A stretch of 7,940 bases of DNA from Patescibacteria group bacterium (GTDB taxonomy: Bacteria; Patescibacteriota; Gracilibacteria; BD1-5; UBA2023), in assembly GCA_030836665.1 (NCBI GenBank), contig JAUPLX010000039.1, forward strand, positions 1-7,940. The letters run 5' to 3'. Under the pieces are notes generated by a model. The model was not told where the DNA came from. It made no database searches and saw only the letters and a program-made list of their open reading frames with translations. Positions 1 through 6,726 of this stretch are shown here, one piece after another. Position numbers and translations under genes: made by a program. Within the stretch, counting starts at the first letter, position 1. Each line of letters opens with the position of its first letter.

Positions 1-1
1 C

Positions 2-976
2 GCCGACGGACGATTCATCCGCCCATCCGCACCGATAGAGACGGTCGAAAAGTTCGATGGAGCGGTAATTAAGGTGTGTTTTTACGTTCCGAAAGGTTTC
101 GTACATCCCCATTGTAGTATCCGATGATTCGAATATTCCTTGGGATTGGAGATTTTTTGAGAGTCGGATGAGAAAGTTTGAAACCCGCTCGTTCTCCATG
201 ATACCGGACTGACGGATCTCCTCAATAGACCTTGAATCTCCGGGGGTTCCGCTGTAGACAATCCAATAATCTAATGGGAGGCGATGGCCGGTTCTGTTTT
301 CGGAGAGTTTTGTAATATCCACTTCCCACCGTTTGAGATTCCGAACGTCGAGCCCCGATTCCGCAGTAAACGGTTCGCTGAAATACGCGATGGGATTCGG
401 GCAATCCGAAAGGGAATTGCGAATGCCCTGGGCGATGGTATTTCATCATCGTGGAGCAAGAGAAAGTGCCCAAGCCAGATCGATGACGGACTTTTCCGAT
501 ATCCCCGAAGCGGCCTCCGCCTCCGTGTCATCTGGGGATTCGAGATGGTGAATCCCGTACGAGAGCGTTGCGAATATCGTTTCGGTAAAGCCGATCGAGC
601 GGCCACGAGCAACCTCGGAGAGGAGCGAGATCGAATATCCGCCTTCGGCCCCGATGGATTTCAAATATTGCGAAAGCTGTGCTTCCATCGACTCTTTCAT
701 AGAGAAAACTTCCCCCCAACGTTTTTCTACGAATCCCCGTTCCATCCCTTCGTACTGGATAACCGTATCGAGAACGACCCCGTCTTCCGCCCGCTTACTG
801 AATCCGACATAGCATCGCAGCGGAAGTTTTGAGCGTACGAGCGGAAAATGCGAAAGATGGTCAATCAGCTCATTGCTCCATGGCATCGAGAAACAGCCGG
901 AGACGACGGTTTCGTTTTTCGAAAAGAACCGTTCGTAGGTTTCATGGTTTTCTCCCTTCAACTCTTGAGAATTCAT
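2..976 (-). CDS. Partial large protein with two consecutive TGA (Gly) codons; possibly GHMP-kinase-like
   Basis: The reading frame starts at ATG 976 (MNSQELKG...) and stays open for 325 codons to the window edge, so the C-terminus is missing. With the standard code it would stop at 446-448. Two adjacent TGA codons (codons 177 and 178, at 446-448 and 443-445) followed by about 147 further sense codons with no TAA or TAG indicate that TGA is read through, giving LAPR-GG-NTIAQG. No signal peptide or membrane segment is seen. Family is uncertain. The segment SEVARGRSIGFTET (about residues 128-141) resembles a degenerate GHMP-kinase ATP-binding loop (P-x3-G-L-G-S-S-A), and WIVYSGTPGDSRS further on resembles the third GHMP motif; this is a guess by eye. 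A TTG further upstream at 1051 lies in the T-tract of the preceding terminator and is not a likely start. A TAGAAT hexamer at 1012-1017 (minus) could be its -10 box; the ribosome site is weak. Confidence 0.8.
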
Positions 977-1052
977 ATCCGGTTTTTTCGGAATAAGCTT
1001 CTTGGAATCGAATTCTAAAATGAACCAAAAGAAAAATACGGAAAAAGGCAAG

Positions 1053-1081
1053 AAAAAGGCTTTCCCAACGAGAAAGCCTTT
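1053..1081 (-). terminator. Intrinsic terminator on the minus strand
   Basis: A perfect 10-bp stem (AAAGGCTTTC at 1055-1064 pairing with GAAAGCCTTT at 1072-1081) encloses a 7-base loop. Read on the minus strand the stem ends in a run of five T, then C and further T-rich sequence. On the plus strand no T-run follows, so it acts leftward. It would end transcription of the membrane-protein gene that stops at 1236, and it separates that gene from the left-edge gene. Confidence 0.8.
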
Positions 1082-1235
1082 GTTATGCGGAAGGAAAGAA
1101 ACGGGAAACGCGAAAAATTGGGATTTATGAAAGATTTCGCGAGAGAAAGAGCGTTCATTTACGAATCGAATTATCTATTCGTCAACGGCTTCTTACTATC
1201 GGATAGTAGTCGAAAAAAAATTTATGCAAGTAAAT
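1082..1235. other. AT-richer non-coding stretch with two small palindromes
   Basis: No convincing gene. It is the 3' untranslated region of the minus-strand membrane-protein gene up to its terminator. It contains TACTATCGGATAGTA (1194-1208), an inverted repeat centred on one base, and just beyond it the perfect 14-base palindrome AAGTAAATTTACTT (1228-1241), which holds the TAA stop of the minus-strand gene. On the minus strand that palindrome is followed within seven bases by eight T (1213-1220), so it might be a weak AT-rich terminator before the stronger one. A 42-codon frame on the plus strand (1127-1255) is probably chance. Confidence 0.5.
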
Positions 1236-1622
1236 TTACTTATGTCAAAGCGTAATGGAAAATATCGCGAACGAGAGCGCGATTGCCAAATAGGGGAATA
1301 CTTTGGAAAATATTTTCGTCTTTACGAACGCGTCGGCGACGTCGTAGGACCACTTGGGTACCGCGATGATGAGAAACCCCTTGGTGAGGGATATCCATCC
1401 GAGGACGGCGACGATGACGCCCTCGGTAGTGTCCGCGTGGGCATGCGTTATGGCGATGGCGTATCCGAGGGCGATGGCGAGAAGCCCTGCCACGAAGGAA
1501 AGCGCCCGGTTCTGTTCGAAATCGCGCAGGAGGTTTTTCATCATCGACTTTTCGGCGATACCGCCGATTCCGATCGCGAGGTACGCGATGGCGAAAATAT
1601 TGAGGATTGCGGCGTCGTTCAT
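1236..1622 (-). CDS. Small four-helix integral membrane protein, unknown function
   Basis: 128 residues from ATG 1622 (MNDAAILN...). Four hydrophobic stretches are visible at about residues 6-24, 42-62, 70-92 and 108-125, joined by short basic or polar loops (EKSMMKNLLRDFEQNR, PKWSYDVADAFVKTK), so it should sit in the cytoplasmic membrane. With the standard code it would end at TGA 1245-1247; read as glycine it gains only GHK and then meets TAA at 1236-1238. The start was chosen because a promoter at 1651-1679 would give transcripts beginning near 1644, which rules out the longer in-frame starts at 1652, 1679 and 1700. No clear ribosome site. It diverges from the glycoside hydrolase gene and is followed by a strong terminator. 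I do not recognise the family. Confidence 0.75.
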
Positions 1623-1650
1623 AAGGGGAAAGTGAACGGATAGCGACGGC

Positions 1651-1679
1651 ATTGTATTCCGGACTTGCGTTTTTGCCAT
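1651..1679 (-). promoter_or_regulatory. Promoter of the four-helix membrane protein gene
   Basis: On the minus strand: ATGGCA (1674-1679; 4 of 6 matches to TTGACA), a 17-base spacer, and TACAAT (1651-1656; 5 of 6 to TATAAT). The predicted transcript starts about 20 bases before ATG 1622. The same TACAAT hexamer with a 17-base spacer occurs at 2993-3021. Confidence 0.55.
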
Positions 1680-1702
1680 TTCGATTAGGATTCGGAGCAA
1701 TG

Positions 1703-2980
1703 ATGAAAATTTCCGCCGTCTTTTTTCTCGTATTGTCGCTCTCCGCGCTCTTTTCGGAGGTTTCTTATGCCGAGTCAGGAAGTCTTTCGAACTCCGGTGC
1801 GGCGGTAGCGGTTTCGTCTACCGTGACGAATTCCGGAACGTCGATGCCAGTCGTCGCTATGACGAATTCCGGCGGAACGCGCGTCACGGTACCTAAGCCC
1901 GAACTCGTCCAAACGGGTTTCCGTGCCGAACACAATCTCCCCGAAGACATTCTCGGAATCGAAAAACGCTATCCCGGAACCAGAATCTCGACCGTTTCGT
2001 TCATTTACGACGATTACGGTACCGGGACGGATTCGGATTTCCGTCGCGCCGTCACCTTGCTCGGCACCGGACGCGTCTACCACGTGACGATTTCGCCCTT
2101 CGGATATACCGCTGCGCAAGTGGCGTCCGGAGCCTTCGACGACGGCTATGCCCGGTTTTTCCGTACCTCCCGCGAATTGAAGGCCCGGGTGCTTTTCCGT
2201 ACGATGCACGAAATGAACGGGGGGTGGTATTCGTGGGCTTCCCATCCGGCGGATTTCCGTCGCGCCTTTCGGCACGTCCATGATTTAGCCCGCAAACACG
2301 CGCTGACCAAAGACCGCTTTAAGATGGTGTTTTCGGTCAATTCGCTCGATCTTCCCACGATCGAAGAAGTACCCAATCAGCAATCCAAACTCATCCATTG
2401 CGAACTCGACGGGCCCGTTACGGAAAAGATGCCGTTTTGCCCCACGTTCGAAGATTACTGGCCCGGCGACGAATACGTCGACGTCGTCGGAACCACGCTC
2501 TACAATTGGGGACGTGCCAAAGCCGAGAAATGGGCCGGATGGAAAACCGCGGAACAGATGCTTGGAGAATACGGGCTTCTCGTGCGGTTGGAAAAATTCA
2601 AAAAACCCGTAGGGCTCGACGAAGTCGGAACGACCTCCGCACGTTTCAACGGTTCGTGGTCTTGGGATAAAGCGAGAAACGCGTACCTCAACGATACCGA
2701 CAACAAGAACGCCTGGGTATCGGATCTTACCCGCTACGTGGCTTTCGGGGGGCGTTTGTCGTACGCGGTGTATTTCAATGCCGACAAGACCTACGGGCTT
2801 TCCCTTCCGGTCCATGGGGAATTGGATTGGAAAGTGCTTTCCGCCGAAAACCCCATCGAATACGCTTCCGCTTTGGATTTTCTCGCTCTTGGGAACGGAC
2901 GCGGGAGATATGCTCCGAGAACGGTAAAAAAACCCTCCCGCAAGAGTTTCGAGACGGCATCGCAGACCTCGGGGAAATAA
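1703..2980 (+). CDS. Secreted GH26-like glycoside hydrolase (mannanase/glucanase type)
   Basis: 425 residues, complete. The N-terminus is a classical signal peptide: K2, hydrophobic core about residues 5-18, likely cleavage after SYA (residue 23). A low-complexity Ser/Thr/Asn/Gly linker (about 24-60) with three NSG units (N30, N43, N55) precedes a TIM-barrel-like domain. RTMHEMNGGWYSW matches the GH26 acid/base motif with E170. The segment KKPVGLDEVGTTS supplies E307 as candidate nucleophile, and YWPGDEYVDVVGTTLYNWG (about 254-272) lies between them as in GH26 enzymes. By family this would cleave beta-mannan or a related beta-glucan outside the cell; the substrate cannot be told from sequence. 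The two glutamates are further apart than in typical GH26 enzymes, because of a Cys-containing insert (HCELDG...PFCPTF). Start chosen from GGAG at 1694-1697, five bases before ATG 1703; ATG 1700 is possible, while ATG 1652 would spoil the signal peptide. It has no TGA codon and ends in TAA. Confidence 0.85.
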   Translation: MKISAVFFLVLSLSALFSEVSYAESGSLSNSGAAVAVSSTVTNSGTSMPVVAMTNSGGTRVTVPKPELVQTGFRAEHNLPEDILGIEKRYPGTRISTVSFIYDDYGTGTDSDFRRAVTLLGTGRVYHVTISPFGYTAAQVASGAFDDGYARFFRTSRELKARVLFRTMHEMNGGWYSWASHPADFRRAFRHVHDLARKHALTKDRFKMVFSVNSLDLPTIEEVPNQQSKLIHCELDGPVTEKMPFCPTFEDYWPGDEYVDVVGTTLYNWGRAKAEKWAGWKTAEQMLGEYGLLVRLEKFKKPVGLDEVGTTSARFNGSWSWDKARNAYLNDTDNKNAWVSDLTRYVAFGGRLSYAVYFNADKTYGLSLPVHGELDWKVLSAENPIEYASALDFLALGNGRGRYAPRTVKKPSRKSFETASQTSGK

Positions 2981-2999
2981 CGTGCCGTAATTTTGCCCC
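2971..2999 (+). other. Interrupted hairpin at the end of the glycoside hydrolase gene
   Basis: GGGG-AAAT-A-ACG (2971-2982) faces CGT-A-ATTT-TG-CCCC (2986-2999) around a TGC loop: eleven base pairs with one A-A mismatch and a two-base bulge. The stop codon (2978-2980) lies in the left arm. No T-run follows, so it is not a standard intrinsic terminator. The right arm overlaps the -35 box of the next promoter. Confidence 0.3.
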
Positions 3000-3021
3000 C
3001 CTTCCGCTTACGTGGTACAAT
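2993..3021 (+). promoter_or_regulatory. Promoter of the 3056-4713 gene pair
   Basis: TTGCCC (2993-2998; 4 of 6 to TTGACA), a 17-base spacer, then TACAAT (3016-3021), with TG one base upstream of it (extended -10). The predicted start near 3028 leaves a leader of about 27 bases that carries AAGGGG (3046-3051) ahead of ATG 3056. Confidence 0.65.
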
Positions 3022-3055
3022 ACGCCCGTATCCGCACTATTTTCCAAGGGGTCCC

Positions 3056-3346
3056 ATGTCTTCCGTTACGCTCGAATCCCACGTCGTTTCCGTCTTGCGG
3101 GGGCTTTCGCCCCATTTCGACATGGCAAAGCCGCTTATCGACGCCGTGGAAGCCGGTATCGACGACCAATCGCTCGCCGAACTCGCGGAAGTTCTTTCGC
3201 GCTCTGCCGCGTCGGTAGATTCCGAAGTCCGGAAGGAGTCTTTGGAATCCGCCGCCAGGTTCGTCGCCGAAGAACGCCTGCTCGAAGCCGCCGACCATGA
3301 AAAGGAATCCGTTTCCGCGTCTGCTAATATCGAATCCGTCTTTTAG
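3056..3346 (+). CDS. Small acidic helical protein, unknown
   Basis: 96 residues (MSSVTLESHVV...), ending in TAG. It has a good promoter just upstream and a ribosome site, AAGGGG, four bases before the ATG, which decides this start over the in-frame ATG at 2993. The sequence is rich in Ala, Glu, Ser and Leu with no Trp or Cys, no signal peptide and no membrane segment; it should be soluble and mostly alpha-helical. The next gene begins 11 bases after the stop on the same strand, so the two are probably co-transcribed and may work together. I do not recognise the family. Confidence 0.75.
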   Translation: MSSVTLESHVVSVLRGLSPHFDMAKPLIDAVEAGIDDQSLAELAEVLSRSAASVDSEVRKESLESAARFVAEERLLEAADHEKESVSASANIESVF

Positions 3347-3357
3347 TTCCGGAACGT

Positions 3358-4713
3358 ATGGAAAAATTTTCTCCCGGAGAACGTGCCGAGCGCGTTTCGC
3401 CCACCTCGAATCCCGAACGTACGGAACGCGTCGTCCGGGAACATCCCGAACGCGTCGCCGCTGTCATAAAAGCCGACCCCAAAGCGGAAGGCGTTTTTTC
3501 ACGCGTTCTTTCCGGGGCTGGCAAAGGATTGAAAGAATGAGCCGGAACCGCCTGGAAAGGAACGAAAAAAGTCTTTACCGGAACGGGCGAATTCATCGGG
3601 GTAGGAGCCGCGAAACTGGTTCACGAAGGCGGGGATTCCTTTCTCCGATATGCCGGAGAGGAAACCGCCGGTATCCGCAAGGCCGTGAACGTCGCGGGCG
3701 AGGCCGTCGCCATTACCGCCTTCGAAGCCGTGAACGGGGACGAATCGGTCGTTTTGGGCGCGGTCCGCCATTGGAAAGGGAAGGGCGTGGATTTTGGAAA
3801 GCTTCCCGCGGAGAAACAGGCCGAACTCATCGCCAGTTTCGCCACGCAGGTCGCCATCGGAGTCGTCGGTTCGAAAGGGATCGGATCGGTATCGAAGATG
3901 GGCGTGGCGGCGAAAACCGTCGACGTCACCGCGAAATCCGCCGCCGCCGGAACCGAAATATCCGCCTCCGCCGCGAATTCCGCCCAAGCGCTCCGCGCCG
4001 CCGGAAAGACGACCGCCGCGAAGATGGTGGAAACCGCTGGGAACGCCGCCGGTTCGGCCGTATCCGCCACCGGCGTCGCCGCTGAGAAATCCGTATCCGC
4101 CGGAGCGAAGATTGGCGCGATGGCTACGGGACTCGACTCAAAATCCGTCACGGGAGAACGTGCGAGAAATCGCGCGAAGGCCCGTGCTAATGCCACGAAC
4201 GACGAACGCTTCGCTCCGGCGAACTCGCGCGAAGGCAGTGCGGAAACGGTATCCGCGTCGCGGTTTACGGAAGCCGTCTCTTTGGCGAAAGACCCCAAAG
4301 CCCTCGCAGAGGCTCTCCGCAATTTGCCGAAAACGGTCATGGCTACCGAAGTCGCGGCCCCCATGCGCGCCGCGCTCACCCGCATGGCGACGTCTCCGGA
4401 TACCCAAGCCGATTGGCTCATGGCTATCGAGACCTACGCGTTGAATTTTACCGAAGGCGCCAAAGACGCGGCTCTCATGGCTATCGAATTCACCGATCCG
4501 AAACTCTGGAAATCATCGTCGATCTTTCATGCCGATCTCGGATTTTCCCCTACCGGAGGGGAATTCCACCCAGCTATGGCAAGGCTTGTTCAAACCCATC
4601 CGGACAGAGTTGCCGAAATCGCCTCGGGCTCGGTGACGGACGGAACCCCCCAGCTTATCGGACTCAAGCGAGCGGCCATGCTCGTGCAGTCGACGGAGCG
4701 CGCCGCCGCGTAA
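3358..4713 (+). CDS. Alanine-rich protein of unknown function with one internal TGA (Gly)
   Basis: 451 residues from ATG 3358 to TAA 4711-4713. With the standard code it splits into a 60-residue frame and an ATG-started 342-residue frame (from 3685) in the same phase. The TGA at 3538-3540 is codon 61, and the 48 codons between it and 3685 are open, giving KGLKE-G-AGTAWKGTKK, so this is one gene. Parts: a charged N-terminus with repeated ER-x-x-RV and HPERV units (about 7-40); a Gly-rich stretch KVFTGTGEFIGVG; an Ala/Gly/Ser/Val-rich middle (about 160-260), helical but not long enough in hydrophobic runs to be sure membrane segments; a basic/polar linker; and a C-terminal region with DWLMAIETYALNF and FHADLGFSPTGGEFHP. 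HPDRVAEIAS near the end echoes the N-terminal HPERVAAVI. No signal peptide. Second gene of a likely two-gene unit, 11 bases after 3346. GGA sits about seven bases before the start. Family not recognised. Confidence 0.8.
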
Positions 4714-4734
4714 GCGATTTTTCCCAAATTACGG

Positions 4735-4763
4735 TTCGCTCGGAGGGGATTCTTCCCTATAAT
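4735..4763 (+). promoter_or_regulatory. Promoter of recQ
   Basis: A perfect TATAAT (4758-4763) lies 17 bases after TTCGCT (4735-4740; 3 of 6 to TTGACA), inside the 71-base gap between the preceding stop and recQ. The predicted start is near 4770, giving a leader of only about 15 bases before ATG 4785. The leader is pyrimidine-rich (ACCTC then eight T) and has no Shine-Dalgarno sequence. Confidence 0.6.
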
Positions 4764-4784
4764 GCCGGCAACCTCTTTTTTTTC

Positions 4785-6668
4785 ATGCATAAAGATCCCG
4801 AGCGCGTACTGCGCGATATTTTCCGTCTCGAATCGTTCCGCGAAGGCCAGCGCGAGATCGTCGATGCCGTCATTGCCGGAAAAAACGCCCTCGTCCTCAT
4901 GCCGACGGGCGGAGGAAAATCCTTGACGTACCAGATTCCGGCACTTTGCCGCAACGGGGTCGCGGTAATCATCTCCCCGCTCATCTCGCTCATGAAAGAC
5001 CAGGCCGACCGCCTGAATTCGCTCGGCGTGCGTACCGAAATTGTCAATTCGACCAAGAGCCCCGGAGAGATTTCCGACATCCTCGAAGAATTGAAATGGA
5101 ACGAGGAATCCGAAAATCCGGTAAAATTCCTCTACATCGCGCCCGAACGTTTGCGGAGCCGGTATTTCGTCGAAGTCCTTTCGAATTTGCCCATCAGCGT
5201 TCTCGCTATCGACGAGGCCCACTGCATCAGCCAATGGGGGCACGATTTCCGGACGAGCTATCTGCAGGTCCGCGATTTCATCCGGTCGCTCCGGCTCGAC
5301 GAACGGGGCATTCCCGTCATGGCGCTTACCGCGACGGCCACGGCGAAAGTCCGTACCGATATCGTGGAACGGTTGGGGTTGAAAAAATACGACACCTTCA
5401 TCAAGGGGTTCGACCGCCCCAACGTCGCCACCATCGTTCGCGAAATCTCCAAGAAAGAAGCGAAGTTCGCAAAAATGAAGGAAGTCATCGAGAAAACCCC
5501 GGGCGTCGGAATCGTCTACTGCTCCACTATCAAACACGTGGGGGAAGCGTACGATTTTTTGAAGAAAAACGGGATTCCGGCGGCCAAGTATACCGGCAGC
5601 GTTACGAGCGAGGACCGGGAGAACGTCCAAAACGCTTTCATGAACGACGAATACAAGGTCATCGTGGCAACCAACGCCTTCGGGATGGGTATCGATAAGA
5701 AGGATATCCGCTTCGTCATCCACTACAACCTTCCCGGAAGCATCGAGAGCTACTATCAGGAAGCCGGACGTGCCGGGCGCGACGGAAAACCGAGCTATTC
5801 GGTCGTGCTCGCGTCGTACCAAGATACGAAAATCCAAGAATTCTTCGTAAAGAACGCCCATCCGTCGCAAGCGGACATTTTCAAATTCTACGATTACCTC
5901 TACGCGCCGTTCCAACCGGGAGACGGGTCGGACGTCGCCATTGCCAAGACGCAGGCCGCCATGGCGAAGGAGGCGGGTATGGAAAGCGACATGCAGGTGG
6001 GGACGATTCTCCGGATACTCGAAAAATACGGCATCCTCGAACGCGGTGGCGCGAACGCCGAAGACGGATTCCGGGGCAGGGGACTCACGCTGCGTTCGGG
6101 TCGCCGCACGCACGCGCAAATCGGCATCGATTGGAACCGTCAGAAGCTCCTCGAAGCCGAGTCGTACGCCAAACTCGAAGAAATCAAGCGGTTCCTCTTC
6201 AATCCGCAGTGTCGCAAAAAGCGCGTACTCGAATATTTCGGCGATGAAATAGACGCCGTAAAGATAAAAGACGGATGCGGGGCTTGTGATTTCTGCTTGG
6301 GGATTTCCGGTTCCGGCAGTACGGAGGAATCGGTCGGAGTGCCAACGAGCGCTTTCGCCATCGCGCTCGAAACCGTGGCCCGTTACGATGACAAATACGG
6401 TCTTTCGAGCATTCGGGAGTGCCTGTACGGCAGCAAATCCAAAAACGTTTCCAAATACGGCTTCGACCGCGATCCGAATTACGGGGCATTGCGCGAATGT
6501 TCGACTTCGGCGGTGGACGACATGCTTAAAGCCCTCGAACGCGAGGGGTATCTGAAGCGTTCTCCGGGAATGTATCCCAAGCTTTCGCTTACGGCGAAGG
6601 GAAAATCCGCACTGTCGGACGAGGAAGTGCTCCGTGCCGACATGGGGGCGCTATCGGGAAGGAGTTAG
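4785..6668 (+). CDS. recQ: ATP-dependent DNA helicase RecQ
   Basis: 627 residues, complete, ending in TAG. A superfamily 2 3'-to-5' DNA helicase acting in recombination and replication-fork repair in the cytoplasm. Motifs in order: FREGQREIV (Q22) nucleotide motif; Walker A TGGGKS (41-46); SPLISLMKDQ (motif Ia); DEAH box (143-146); aromatic-rich loop SQWGHDF (about 149-155); LTATAT (181-186, motif III); GIVYCST (motif IV); ATNAFGMGIDK (295-305, motif V); QEAGRAGRDG (325-334, motif VI with the arginine finger). The RecQ zinc site is intact: C476, C498, C501, C504. Residues about 520-610 form the RQC winged helix (YGLSSIRECLYGS ... YPKLSLTAKGKSAL). No HRDC domain follows, so it is the shorter two-module form. 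The frame is open further upstream to 4413, but that part is a shadow of the preceding gene; the ATG after the TATAAT promoter fits the family N-terminus. It contains no TGA codon. Confidence 0.97.
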   Translation: MHKDPERVLRDIFRLESFREGQREIVDAVIAGKNALVLMPTGGGKSLTYQIPALCRNGVAVIISPLISLMKDQADRLNSLGVRTEIVNSTKSPGEISDILEELKWNEESENPVKFLYIAPERLRSRYFVEVLSNLPISVLAIDEAHCISQWGHDFRTSYLQVRDFIRSLRLDERGIPVMALTATATAKVRTDIVERLGLKKYDTFIKGFDRPNVATIVREISKKEAKFAKMKEVIEKTPGVGIVYCSTIKHVGEAYDFLKKNGIPAAKYTGSVTSEDRENVQNAFMNDEYKVIVATNAFGMGIDKKDIRFVIHYNLPGSIESYYQEAGRAGRDGKPSYSVVLASYQDTKIQEFFVKNAHPSQADIFKFYDYLYAPFQPGDGSDVAIAKTQAAMAKEAGMESDMQVGTILRILEKYGILERGGANAEDGFRGRGLTLRSGRRTHAQIGIDWNRQKLLEAESYAKLEEIKRFLFNPQCRKKRVLEYFGDEIDAVKIKDGCGACDFCLGISGSGSTEESVGVPTSAFAIALETVARYDDKYGLSSIRECLYGSKSKNVSKYGFDRDPNYGALRECSTSAVDDMLKALEREGYLKRSPGMYPKLSLTAKGKSALSDEEVLRADMGALSGRS

Positions 6669-6670
6669 GT

Positions 6671-6698
6671 TTGTAAACTGCAAAATTTACCGTAGAAT
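6671..6698 (+). promoter_or_regulatory. Promoter of the C1q-like surface protein gene
   Basis: TTGTAA (6671-6676; 4 of 6 to TTGACA), a 16-base spacer and TAGAAT (6693-6698; 5 of 6 to TATAAT) lie in the AT-rich 58-base gap after recQ. The predicted leader is about 22 bases with no clear Shine-Dalgarno sequence before ATG 6727. Confidence 0.5.
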
Positions 6699-6726
6699 TG
6701 GCGAAAATATTCGTCACTTCAATCAG

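Noticed and set aside
284..832. 182-residue plus-strand frame
   Set aside because: Antisense to the left-edge gene, with no start signal and a composition typical of a shadow frame.
977..1051. TTG start at 1051 for the left-edge gene
   Set aside because: It would place the start codon in the T-tract of the upstream terminator and add a Phe-rich tail encoded by that T-rich DNA.
1127..1255. 42-residue plus-strand open frame in the gap
   Set aside because: Weak ribosome site, no promoter, overlaps the end of the minus-strand gene, and no recognisable features; probably chance.
3358..4713. Pseudogene split by a premature stop at 3538
   Set aside because: The frame is continuous on both sides, and TGA interrupts three other genes in the same way while TAA and TAG never do; recoding explains all of them at once.
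4413..4784. N-terminal extension of RecQ
   Set aside because: It overlaps the preceding gene in another frame, is basic and low-complexity, and lies upstream of the TATAAT promoter; RecQ family N-termini match the start at 4785.
4590..6119. 509-residue open frame on the minus strand
   Set aside because: It lies almost entirely antisense to recQ, whose motifs are unmistakable; a shadow frame arising from codon bias.
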